A stretch of DNA of 13,088 nt from NCBI GenBank assembly GCA_002478505.1, contig DLOP01000075.1:1-13088 (forward strand), in the 5' to 3' direction. Shown here piece by piece: positions 1 through 6,585 of the stretch. This DNA is from Lachnospiraceae bacterium UBA7481. GTDB lineage: Bacteria > Bacillota > Clostridia > Lachnospirales > Lachnospiraceae. Position 1 is the stretch's first letter, and each line of letters starts with the position of its first letter. The notes below the pieces were generated by a model. The model had not been told where the DNA came from and did no database searches. It saw only the letters and a list, made by a program, of their open reading frames with translations. The translations under genes were made by a program, and so were the position numbers.

Positions 1-17
1 CAGGAGGAAAAATTAAC

Positions 18-473
18 ATGATAAAAATACTTTTTGTCTGCCACGGCAACATTTGCCGCAGCACCATGAGCCAGTTTGTACTCCAGCACATGGTAAATAC
101 CATGGGGATCGCTGATCAGTTTTATATTGATTCTATGGCTACAAGCACTGAAGAAATTGGCAATCCTCCCCATTATGGGACGGTGAGAAAATTAAAAGAG
201 GTGGGTATTCCCGTACTTCCCCATAAGGCCAGACAGATATCATGGGCGGATTATGACCGGTTTGATTATATCATCGGTATGGATGAATGGAATATGAGAA
301 ATCTTAACCGGATATTAAAAGGCGACCCGGACGGTAAGCTATACAAGTTCAAAACTTTTGTCGGTTCGAATGAGGATATTGCCGATCCATGGTATACGGG
401 AAATTTTGATGCAACATATAAAGATGTCTCAGAAAGCTGTGAGGGACTTCTTGCATATCTGAGGCAGCATTGA
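18..473 (+). CDS. Low-molecular-weight protein tyrosine phosphatase
   Basis: A 151-residue protein, the usual length for the cytoplasmic LMW-PTP family, which hydrolyses phosphotyrosine through a cysteinyl-phosphate intermediate. The C-x5-R signature lies at the extreme N terminus: Cys8 (nucleophile), Asn11, Arg14 and Ser15 in VCHGNICRS. The general-acid loop is at Asp123-Pro124-Trp125-Tyr126 (ADPWYTG). All catalytic residues are present, so an active enzyme is expected. The start is supported by AGGAGG at 2-7, ten bases before ATG. Upstream context is outside the window. Downstream, 484 bp without genes separates it from the Tad operon, so it may not be co-transcribed with it. Family members in Firmicutes often oppose tyrosine kinases of capsule or stress pathways; the substrate here is unknown. 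Arsenate reductases share this fold, but the intact Arg-Ser signature and DPWY loop favour a phosphatase. Confidence 0.94.
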   Translation: MIKILFVCHGNICRSTMSQFVLQHMVNTMGIADQFYIDSMATSTEEIGNPPHYGTVRKLKEVGIPVLPHKARQISWADYDRFDYIIGMDEWNMRNLNRILKGDPDGKLYKFKTFVGSNEDIADPWYTGNFDATYKDVSESCEGLLAYLRQH

Positions 474-551
474 TCAAATCAGTGCCGCCTTAGAATCATC
501 GGTGGATACACATGGATCTGCAGTAGAATTATGTTGTTTAGCAGCGCTGAT

Positions 552-582
552 CCGGCGTTGGAAACGCTTTAACCGGCGTTTC
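552..582 (+). repeat. Direct repeat CCGGCGTT with alternative hairpins
   Basis: CCGGCGTT occurs at 552-559 and again at 573-580. Between them AACGC (563-567) can pair with the GCGTT of the left copy (555-559, 3-nt loop). Alternatively GAAACGC (561-567) can pair with GCGTTTC (576-582, 7 bp, 8-nt loop). The two stems exclude each other. No T-run follows, so it is a poor intrinsic terminator. It could be a 3' end structure of the phosphatase mRNA or part of a leader. Confidence 0.4.
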
Positions 583-759
583 TTAAATCACTTAAAACAT
601 ATCTCCCGTAAATGTGGAAATAGATAGATTTGACGTGGGTTTGCACACATTTAAACGAAACAAAAATTTTATTAAAATTAAAATAAAATCAAGTAAAATT
701 TAAAAAACAGTCAAAAATCAAGATGTTTTGTAAAAAAATGGAAATTTTAAAAATTTTTC

Positions 760-788
760 TGGACAAACAAAAAATATTGTGATAGATT
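760..788 (+). promoter_or_regulatory. Weak candidate sigma-A promoter for the Tad operon
   Basis: TGGACA (760-765) and TAGATT (783-788) are separated by 17 bases, with TGA immediately before the -10 (extended -10 form). Both hexamers are imperfect, and in such AT-rich DNA chance matches are common. The resulting leader before the start at 1012 would be over 200 nt. This is only the best of several weak candidates. Confidence 0.22.
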
Positions 789-1011
789 CAAAACAAGTCA
801 AAACGAAAAGTCAAAGCAGGATCTTCTGCAAAAATCTGTTACAACCTATTAGAATCTGAGGGTTATGTTTTATTAACGGATTTTCCCAAGAAACAAAGAT
901 TTACGAATTACGTTGCATTTTAGTGTTTTAAAACAATTTTAATGTCCTTTTCTTCAAATGCGGTATGTAATGCTTGAGATGTGTGAAATGTGTAAAATAT
1001 GTGAGGTAACG

Positions 1012-1758
1012 ATGATTGCAGGATTATTCTTTTTTCTGGTTCTGGCGGTGATTTTAGACCTCAGGACATACAGAATACCTAACGTTTTGACGATGGCAGG
1101 AATGGCGGTCGGCGTGATCTATCAACTGTACAGAGCCGGTCCGCCAGGAATGTTCGGAGCCGTAAAAGATCTTATCGGCAGTATTCTGATTCTGTTCCCA
1201 TTATATATGATCAGATGCCTGGGAGCAGGAGATATCAAACTTCTATCCGTTGTAACTGTAATTCTCGGATGGAAACAAGGCATGACGATCTCTATCTATT
1301 CCTTATTTGTAGGCGCAGCAATGGGGATATTCAAGGGTAGTATCTTATTCGTCCTTCGACGAAGAAAATCCGCGGAACAACAATTACTTAAGGTAACAAA
1401 ACAACAGGTAATAAAAAATCTGGGAAAGGAGGTACTTTATTATTCCGCAGGGAAAACTGCAAAATTGACATTTTTATTTGACGAAAAATTCCAAAAATTC
1501 ATAAAGGGGGTGGGATATGATCAACAAAAAAAAGATGCGCTTCAACAAAACAATCATAAGATACAAATAAGAGATAGGATTCGAAGTACAAGCTATAAAC
1601 AAAAAGATCAGATAGGAGAGATCAAACAAATCAGTTACATGAATCATATGGATCGGACAGAACAAATGCATCATAAAGAAAAAGCAGGAGAGCAGAGATG
1701 CGTCATTCATTATAGTATAGCTATTCTAATTGCATTTTTGATTGTCTGTATAAGTTAG
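1012..1758 (+). CDS. tadV: Prepilin peptidase (A24 family, TadV/CpaA-like) with long cytoplasmic loop
   Basis: An integral membrane aspartyl protease that cleaves the leader of Flp-type prepilins. Numbering from the chosen start gives 248 residues. The first catalytic Asp is D16 in ILDLRTYRIPN and the second is D74 in the canonical GxGD motif GAGDIKLL. Hydrophobic segments lie near residues 2-17, 26-40, 53-68, 80-116 and 232-247. An in-frame ATG at 958 would add 18 residues but has no ribosome binding site. ATG 1012 is preceded by GAGG with a 5-nt spacer, and the protein then starts directly with its first membrane segment. Oddly, about 115 basic, Lys/Gln-rich residues (about 116-230) separate the core from the last membrane segment, where short family members have only a short loop. 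It is the first gene of the pilus operon; its stop codon overlaps the ribosome binding site of the next gene. Confidence 0.9.
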   Translation: MIAGLFFFLVLAVILDLRTYRIPNVLTMAGMAVGVIYQLYRAGPPGMFGAVKDLIGSILILFPLYMIRCLGAGDIKLLSVVTVILGWKQGMTISIYSLFVGAAMGIFKGSILFVLRRRKSAEQQLLKVTKQQVIKNLGKEVLYYSAGKTAKLTFLFDEKFQKFIKGVGYDQQKKDALQQNNHKIQIRDRIRSTSYKQKDQIGEIKQISYMNHMDRTEQMHHKEKAGEQRCVIHYSIAILIAFLIVCIS

Positions 1759-1769
1759 GAGGAATTGTT

Positions 1770-2765
1770 TTGAAAAACGATCGTTTAGCAATCTGTGATC
1801 CCGATGAAAAATATATGGAAAAGCTGCAGCAGTATCTGATCAGCCGGAGTTCCTTCCCTTTTTCTGTCAGTATTTATGGAAATATAGGAGAATTTCAGAA
1901 AGAAAACGCTAAAAAAGAATTTGAAGTTATTTTGGCGGGTGAAAGTATGTTTCAGGATCTGGCAGAAAAGGAATCTTCCGGTATGGTTATACTTCTGCAG
2001 GATAAAGGCATTATGACCGGCAAAGCAGAGAGGATCATCCGCAAATATCAGTCTGCAGAGACGATCCGGAAGAAGATCCTGGAGCTGTACGCAGATTGGA
2101 ATGGTACGGTAAAGGTACATGGAACGGCACAAAAGGATAGCAGCCTGATCGGTGTGTATTCGCCCCTTGGAAGGGGTATCCAGACTTCTTTTTCCCTTCT
2201 ATTGGGACAGTTTCTGGCAAAAAAGCAGAGTGTTTTATATCTGAATTTTGAACCGTTTTCCGGATTATCAGGACTGCTTGGCAGGGAAGAGGAAAAGGAT
2301 CTGACAGATCTGGTATATTTTCTGGGCAATGGAAAAGAACGGTTTTTATATAAACTGGAAAGTATGGTATCCAATGTAAATGGCCTGAATTATATAGCGC
2401 CGGCATATTCCTATATGGATATTGCAGCAGTAAAGGCGGAGGATTGGCTTTTGCTGATCCATAGTTTGAAGGAATGCGCCGATTATGACGTCATCATTCT
2501 GGATCTTTCGGAGCTGGTACAGGGACTTCCTGACGTCTTACGGGAATGCAGTTATATCTACACACTAAACCGGACGGACGGCGTGGCACGCCACAAGATG
2601 AAAGAATATGAAGATCTTTTGGAGCGGCAGGAATATCAGGATGTCATTACCAAAACCAAAAAACTGGAGTTTCCTATTTTTAAATCCCTTCCCGCCACAT
2701 TGGAGGAGATGAGTTATGGGGAGCTGGCGGATTATGTGAGAAAGATCGCGGTGATGCCGGCATAG
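1770..2765 (+). CDS. tadZ: TadZ/CpaE-like pilus localisation protein with degenerate P-loop
   Basis: 331 residues with the layout of TadZ/CpaE: an N-terminal receiver-like domain (about 1-110, starting LAICDPDEKYMEKL) and a C-terminal MinD/ParA-like domain (about 125-331). In characterised Tad systems this protein places the pilus machine at its membrane site. The MinD-like P-loop is degenerate: at 131-141 SPLGRGIQTSF stands where active relatives have a KGGxGKT-type sequence, and both lysines are missing. A Walker B-like strand (DVIILDLSEL, 240-249) remains. The receiver-like half has no clear phosphoacceptor Asp (VILAGES around 54-59). It therefore looks like a non-hydrolysing scaffold. The start is TTG at 1770, chosen because AGGAGG at 1757-1762 sits seven bases upstream. 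It follows the peptidase gene by 11 bp and precedes tadA by 26 bp. Confidence 0.83.
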   Translation: MKNDRLAICDPDEKYMEKLQQYLISRSSFPFSVSIYGNIGEFQKENAKKEFEVILAGESMFQDLAEKESSGMVILLQDKGIMTGKAERIIRKYQSAETIRKKILELYADWNGTVKVHGTAQKDSSLIGVYSPLGRGIQTSFSLLLGQFLAKKQSVLYLNFEPFSGLSGLLGREEEKDLTDLVYFLGNGKERFLYKLESMVSNVNGLNYIAPAYSYMDIAAVKAEDWLLLIHSLKECADYDVIILDLSELVQGLPDVLRECSYIYTLNRTDGVARHKMKEYEDLLERQEYQDVITKTKKLEFPIFKSLPATLEEMSYGELADYVRKIAVMPA

Positions 2766-2791
2766 TTTAACAAGAATAGGCGGAGTATATC

Positions 2792-4024
2792 GTGAATGAG
2801 AAAAAATCGGAAAAAAGGATTAAAACAGAATTAAAAGAGGCGGTACAGGAACGTATCAGTCTTTCCAGGGAAATGTCGGATGAAGAGATCCGGGATCTGA
2901 TCGATCAGGTGATCATCCAAAAAGGGCGGGAATATGGTCTTGTTTATGAGCAGAAGAAAGCGCTTTCCAAGGAATTGTTTTATGCCATCAGAAAACTGGA
3001 TATTTTGGAAGAACTGACTTCTGATCCCGGCGTCACGGAGATTATGATCAACGGAACAGATAATATTTTTATAGAGCGTAACGGCAGGCTGATGCAATGG
3101 GACAAAACCTTTGAGTCGCCGGGAAAGCTGGAGGATGTGATCCAGCAGATCGTTGCAAAGTGCAACCGTACGGTAAATGAGGCGTCGCCGATTGCGGATG
3201 CCAGGCTGGAAAATGGCTCGCGGGTCAATATTGTGCTTGCGCCGGTGGCATTAAACGGACCGATCGTTACTATCCGGAGATTCCCGGAACATCCGATTCA
3301 GATGAAAGATCTGCTTAAGTTTGGTGCGATTAATGAAGAAGCTGTTGATTTTCTGAGGGATCTTGTGGTAGCGGGATATAACATTTTTATCAGCGGCGGA
3401 ACCGGCAGCGGCAAGACAACATTTTTAAATGCATTGTCTGATTACATACCTAAGGATGAAAGGATCATCACAATAGAAGACAGTGCTGAGCTGCAGATTT
3501 TGGGGGTACCGAATCTGGTCCGTTTGGAGACCAGAAATGCCAATGTGGAAGGATGTGAGCCGATCAGCATTCGGGATCTGATCAAGTCAAGTCTTCGGAT
3601 GCGGCCGGATCGGATCATTGTTGGAGAAGTGCGGGGAGGGGAAGCAATTGATATGATACAGGCGTTAAATACCGGTCACGACGGTTCCCTTTCTACCGGT
3701 CATGCCAACAGCGCCAGGGATATGCTGTCCCGTCTGGAGACAATGGTCATGATGGCAATGGATCTACCGCTGGCGGCGATCAGGGGACAGATCGCAAGTG
3801 GGATTGACATTATCGTACATTTGGGAAGGCTTCGTGATAAGAGCAGAAAGGTACTGGAGATCGTGGAGGTGCTTGGGTATGAAGATAATGAAATCAAAAC
3901 CTCCATATTATATGCATTTCAGGAGGATGGGGAAGATGAGCAGGGAAAGATCAGGGGCAGGCTTTTGGCTAAGGAAAAACTTCACTCGGACGCAAAACTT
4001 AGGGCAGCCGGAATCTTACGATAG
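2792..4024 (+). CDS. tadA: TadA/CpaF secretion ATPase
   Basis: A 410-residue hexameric type II/IV secretion ATPase that powers Flp pilus assembly from the cytoplasmic face. All family boxes are intact: Walker A GGTGSGKTT (202-210, Lys208), Asp box TIEDSAEL (227-234), Walker B RIIVGEVRGGEA (274-284, Glu279) and His box GHDGSLSTGHANS (295-307). The N-terminal domain contains the typical ITEIMINGTDNIFIE-like stretch (here VTEIMINGTDNIFIERNG, 81-98) and the conserved SRVNIVLAP region (143-151). The start is GTG at 2792 with GGCGGAG six bases upstream. The last 29 codons overlap the start of tadB in another frame. The TadB and TadC platform proteins follow directly, as in other Tad loci. Length and motifs are ordinary for CpaF/TadA. 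Confidence 0.97.
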   Translation: MNEKKSEKRIKTELKEAVQERISLSREMSDEEIRDLIDQVIIQKGREYGLVYEQKKALSKELFYAIRKLDILEELTSDPGVTEIMINGTDNIFIERNGRLMQWDKTFESPGKLEDVIQQIVAKCNRTVNEASPIADARLENGSRVNIVLAPVALNGPIVTIRRFPEHPIQMKDLLKFGAINEEAVDFLRDLVVAGYNIFISGGTGSGKTTFLNALSDYIPKDERIITIEDSAELQILGVPNLVRLETRNANVEGCEPISIRDLIKSSLRMRPDRIIVGEVRGGEAIDMIQALNTGHDGSLSTGHANSARDMLSRLETMVMMAMDLPLAAIRGQIASGIDIIVHLGRLRDKSRKVLEIVEVLGYEDNEIKTSILYAFQEDGEDEQGKIRGRLLAKEKLHSDAKLRAAGILR

Positions 4025-4751
4025 CTATCAGATGAATATTATGGAACTCTTAAAGTATGGTTTGCAGGGAGTGGGGATGGCAGCATTAGTATCTTATGTA
4101 TTTTACCGTTCGTTAATTGTATTTTTGTTATTGCTGATCCCGGCGTTGATATTTCTTCTGCGTCAAAAGAAAAAAGATTTGCTTCGTAAGCGTAAGGAGG
4201 AACTGAATCTTCAGTTCAAAGAGATGATGCATGCCGTCATTGCAGGACTGCAGGCGGGATATTCCATAGAAAATGCATTTACTCATGCATATCAGGATAT
4301 CTGCCTGTTGTATGGAAAACAGTCCATGATGGCGAAAGAGCTTTATCATCTGACAATGGAGTTAAGAAATAACCGCAATATCGAAGATGTTCTTTCTGAT
4401 TTTGCGGCAAGATGTCAGGTGGCGGATATCAGGGATTTTGCGGAGGTGTTTCATATCGCAAAGAAAAGCGGCGGTAATCTTGTGGGGATATTAAAAAATA
4501 CGGCGGATGTCATCAGCGACAAAATAGAGGTCAAACGGGAAATCACTACGATGATCAGCGCAAAGCGTCTGGAACAGGGGATCATGGATATCGTGCCATT
4601 TGCAATCATTTTATATATTGACGTATCCTCGCCGGGATTTTTTGACGGAATGTATCATAATCTGGTGGGTATTGTAATCATGACAGTTCTGTTGGTTGTC
4701 TATATTGCCGCATATCTGATGGCGGAAAAGATCATCCATATAGATTTATAA
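3936..4751 (+). CDS. tadB: TadB inner-membrane platform protein (T2SSF)
   Basis: 271 residues from the chosen start. It has two adjacent membrane segments (about 43-58 and 59-75), a cytoplasmic type II secretion F domain (about 95-215, FKEMMHAVIAGLQAGYSIENAF and ARCQVADIRDFAEVFHIAKKSGGNL-type helices), and two C-terminal membrane segments (about 216-230 and 243-262). With TadC it forms the platform on which the TadA ATPase acts. The reading frame is open back to 3798, but ATG 3936 is preferred: AGGAGG at 3921-3926 lies nine bases upstream, whereas ATG 3927 abuts that site. ATG 4033 lacks a ribosome binding site and would cut off an ESYDSYQM stretch resembling the N terminus of relatives. The chosen start gives an 89-bp out-of-frame overlap with tadA, implying translational coupling. 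Confidence 0.9.
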   Translation: MSRERSGAGFWLRKNFTRTQNLGQPESYDSYQMNIMELLKYGLQGVGMAALVSYVFYRSLIVFLLLLIPALIFLLRQKKKDLLRKRKEELNLQFKEMMHAVIAGLQAGYSIENAFTHAYQDICLLYGKQSMMAKELYHLTMELRNNRNIEDVLSDFAARCQVADIRDFAEVFHIAKKSGGNLVGILKNTADVISDKIEVKREITTMISAKRLEQGIMDIVPFAIILYIDVSSPGFFDGMYHNLVGIVIMTVLLVVYIAAYLMAEKIIHIDL

Positions 4752-4768
4752 ACCAAAGTTACTAAAAT

Positions 4769-4796
4769 AGATAAATTTTAAAATGAAAATTTATCT
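4769..4796 (+). repeat. Perfect 11-bp AT-rich inverted repeat in the tadB-tadC gap
   Basis: AGATAAATTTT (4769-4779) and its exact reverse complement AAAATTTATCT (4786-4796) flank a 6-nt loop (AAAATG). It lies in the 81-bp gap after tadB. No T-run follows, so it is not a standard terminator. It could be a weak mRNA hairpin that tunes or processes the transcript, or an operator. Confidence 0.5.
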
Positions 4797-4832
4797 GCAA
4801 ATCAGCATAGACACGGAAAGGACATAAAATCA

Positions 4833-6284
4833 ATGATCATCGGGATTTTGGTTGTTATTTTGGGAATACAGGTTTTTCTTCTCCTGCATACAAGAAAGGA
4901 AAAACTGCCGGAAGGGAAAGAACTTTCATCGTTTCTGCGGCCGTTTTACCGGGCGGGCGTATGGATTGCAGGGCGTGCCGGCGGACTACCTGTTTTTGCC
5001 AAAGAAGGGGAGAAGCTCAGGACACTTCATCCTACTGATAATTCGGAAGCGCAGATAAAATGGTTTCTGGCGGAAAAGACGGCGCTCTGTCTTCTGACGT
5101 TATTTGTCGGTTGTACCATTGCTGTTCTGATAGAGATCAAGGATCAGGGGAACGGATATCTGCAGGATGGAAGGCTTCTAAACCGGCGGGAATATTCGGA
5201 GGGAGAATACACGGCATATCTTACTGCGTCGATTGGGGAAGATGCAGACCAGACGATGGAATTAACCATAGAAGAAAGGCGGTATACTGCGGATGAGATT
5301 CAGGAAATGCTTCCTTCCTTTTATGAAACGTTGGAAGAGATAGTCCTTGGGGAGAATGCATCGGCAGATCAGGTTAGCCAAAAAGTGAATTTAGTTGAGG
5401 CGGTAGAGGGTTATCCATTTCAGATCAAGTGGAGCAGCAGTAATAAAGACGTACTGGACCGTTATGGGGTATTTGGGGAAGAGATATCGGAAAAGGGCGA
5501 GCTGATCACATTATCCGCAACAGTTAGCTACAGGGATTTTACAGAGATTTATAGCTTTCCCCTGATGATTTATCCCATGGAGCTTAGCAGGGAGGAACAG
5601 ATCAGAAGAGATCTGCAGCAAAGGCTGGATGAGGTTGTCAGCCGTTCGCCGGAGGAAACGGAGATTCTTCTGCCGGAAGAAGTAGATGGCATAAAGGTTA
5701 TTTGGTCAGAACAGAAAAAGCAGAACGCATTGATATTGCTGCTGCTTGTGATCTGCTGCAGTGCCGCTGTCTTTTGGGGACAGAGCAATGATCTGGATAA
5801 AAAGATACGGGAACGCAGCGAGCAAATGTTGCTGGATTATCCTGAGGTGGTCAGTAAGATGACGCTTTTTATCGGGGCGGGTATGACCGTCAGAGGGGCA
5901 TGGAAAAAGGTTGTGATGGATTACAGACTGCGCAGGGAAAAGGGACAGGCAGCCAGATATGTTTATGAGGAAATGCTGTTTACATTATATGAAATGGAAA
6001 GCGGTATCGGGGAAATAGAGGCATATCAGCATTTTGCAGTCCGGTGTCAGGTGCAGAAATATGTTAAATTCGCTGCGCTGCTGGAACAGAATGTCAGGCT
6101 GGGGGCAAAGGGGTTTCTAACGGAATTGAACCGGGAAGCAAAGGATGCATTTGAAGAAAGAAAGAGCAATGCAAAACAGCTGGGGGAAACAGCCGGTTCC
6201 AAGCTGATGCTACCCATGTTTCTGATGCTGGGTATCGTCATGGTTGTCATTATGGTTCCATCTTTTTTATCAATCGGGATGTGA
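4833..6284 (+). CDS. tadC: TadC-like platform protein with extracellular Ig-like insertion
   Basis: 483 residues, well above the roughly 300 of ordinary TadC. The order is: membrane segment 2-18, cytoplasmic basic stretch, membrane segment about 83-101, a hydrophilic region 102-298, membrane segment about 299-316, cytoplasmic T2SSF domain (about 325-456, including LLDYPEVVSKMTLFIGAGMTV) and a last membrane segment 457-480. Positive charges (RKEK after segment 1, KKIRER after segment 3) place 102-298 outside. That loop contains a strand-rich domain resembling atrophied bacterial Ig-like domains: IKWSSSNKDVLDRYGVF (198-214), then a GELITLSATVSY strand. A shorter second half-copy ends in LLPEEVDGIKVIWSE (279-293). 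The platform role with TadB and TadA follows from the T2SSF domain and gene order; the role of the external domain is unknown. ATG 4833 is preceded by GGAAAGGAC. Confidence 0.88.
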   Translation: MIIGILVVILGIQVFLLLHTRKEKLPEGKELSSFLRPFYRAGVWIAGRAGGLPVFAKEGEKLRTLHPTDNSEAQIKWFLAEKTALCLLTLFVGCTIAVLIEIKDQGNGYLQDGRLLNRREYSEGEYTAYLTASIGEDADQTMELTIEERRYTADEIQEMLPSFYETLEEIVLGENASADQVSQKVNLVEAVEGYPFQIKWSSSNKDVLDRYGVFGEEISEKGELITLSATVSYRDFTEIYSFPLMIYPMELSREEQIRRDLQQRLDEVVSRSPEETEILLPEEVDGIKVIWSEQKKQNALILLLLVICCSAAVFWGQSNDLDKKIRERSEQMLLDYPEVVSKMTLFIGAGMTVRGAWKKVVMDYRLRREKGQAARYVYEEMLFTLYEMESGIGEIEAYQHFAVRCQVQKYVKFAALLEQNVRLGAKGFLTELNREAKDAFEERKSNAKQLGETAGSKLMLPMFLMLGIVMVVIMVPSFLSIGM

Positions 6285-6331
6285 TCCATGGATATAGATC
6301 AGTGAGGCAAACGGGAAAGGAGGGGACGCAG

Positions 6332-6499
6332 ATGAATATGATCAGAAAATTTATGAAAGAAGATGACGGCATGGGAACAGTGGAGATCATTTTGATCATT
6401 GTGGTATTGATTGGTCTGGTTATTATTTTCAGGAATGAGATTACAGATATTGTGGAGAGTCTGTTTGACCAGATCACGCGGAAAACGACGAATTTTTAA
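6332..6499 (+). CDS. flp: Flp-type major prepilin
   Basis: 55 residues from the chosen start; the upstream in-frame ATG at 6281 overlaps the tadC stop and has no ribosome binding site, while AAAGGAGGGG (6316-6325) sits just before ATG 6332. It has a short basic leader (MNMIRKFMKEDDG) and a class-III type IV prepilin cleavage site: Gly13 followed by Met14, with Glu18 at +5 of the mature protein, then a hydrophobic helix (IILIIVVLIGLVIIF). The predicted mature pilin is 42 residues, a typical Flp size. It should be cut by one of the two A24 peptidases in this operon and polymerised by TadA/B/C. The strong ribosome binding site fits the need for a high level of the major subunit. Confidence 0.95.
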   Translation: MNMIRKFMKEDDGMGTVEIILIIVVLIGLVIIFRNEITDIVESLFDQITRKTTNF

Positions 6500-6542
6500 A
6501 TTGTCACATGGGTCAGATCAAAGCGTCAGCCGATCAGATCAG

Positions 6543-6558
6543 AAAATCAAAAGATTTT
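6543..6558 (+). repeat. Small hairpin after flp
   Basis: AAAATC (6543-6548) and GATTTT (6553-6558) can pair across an AAAA loop in the 86-bp gap between flp and the next gene. The stem is almost all A-T. It may stabilise or partly terminate the flp message, but it is too weak to call a terminator. The same gap has a direct repeat CAGATCA. Confidence 0.25.
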
Positions 6559-6585
6559 ATTAAAAAATATTAAAGAGGACAGAAC

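Larger units (their letters stand above)
474..957. other. AT-rich gene-free region before the Tad operon
   Basis: This is 484 bp with no credible gene on either strand. The left part (474-600) has normal composition and contains the CCGGCGTT repeat and hairpins listed separately. The right part (about 650-960) is very AT-rich with many short A and T runs, and carries three copies of AGTCAAA (709-715, 796-802, 809-815). It must hold the end of the phosphatase transcript and the start of the pilus transcript, but I see no strong intrinsic terminator and no unambiguous promoter. I found no match to the conserved core of c-di-GMP riboswitches. Confidence 0.6.

Noticed and set aside
739..783. Small ORF of 14 codons (ATG at 739)
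   Set aside because: No ribosome binding site, very short, in AT-rich DNA; not supportable as a gene.
474..957. Possible c-di-GMP riboswitch upstream of the pilus operon
   Set aside because: Such riboswitches do precede some clostridial pilus operons, but I found none of the conserved core sequence in this gap.
958..1011. Upstream ATG 958 as start of the first prepilin peptidase
   Set aside because: No ribosome binding site, and it would place 18 non-hydrophobic residues before the first membrane segment; ATG 1012 has GAGG at good spacing.
2035..2406. Open frames of over 100 codons on the minus strand opposite the tadZ gene
   Set aside because: They lie fully within a well-supported gene, show no family resemblance and have biased Ser/Pro/His content typical of antisense frames.
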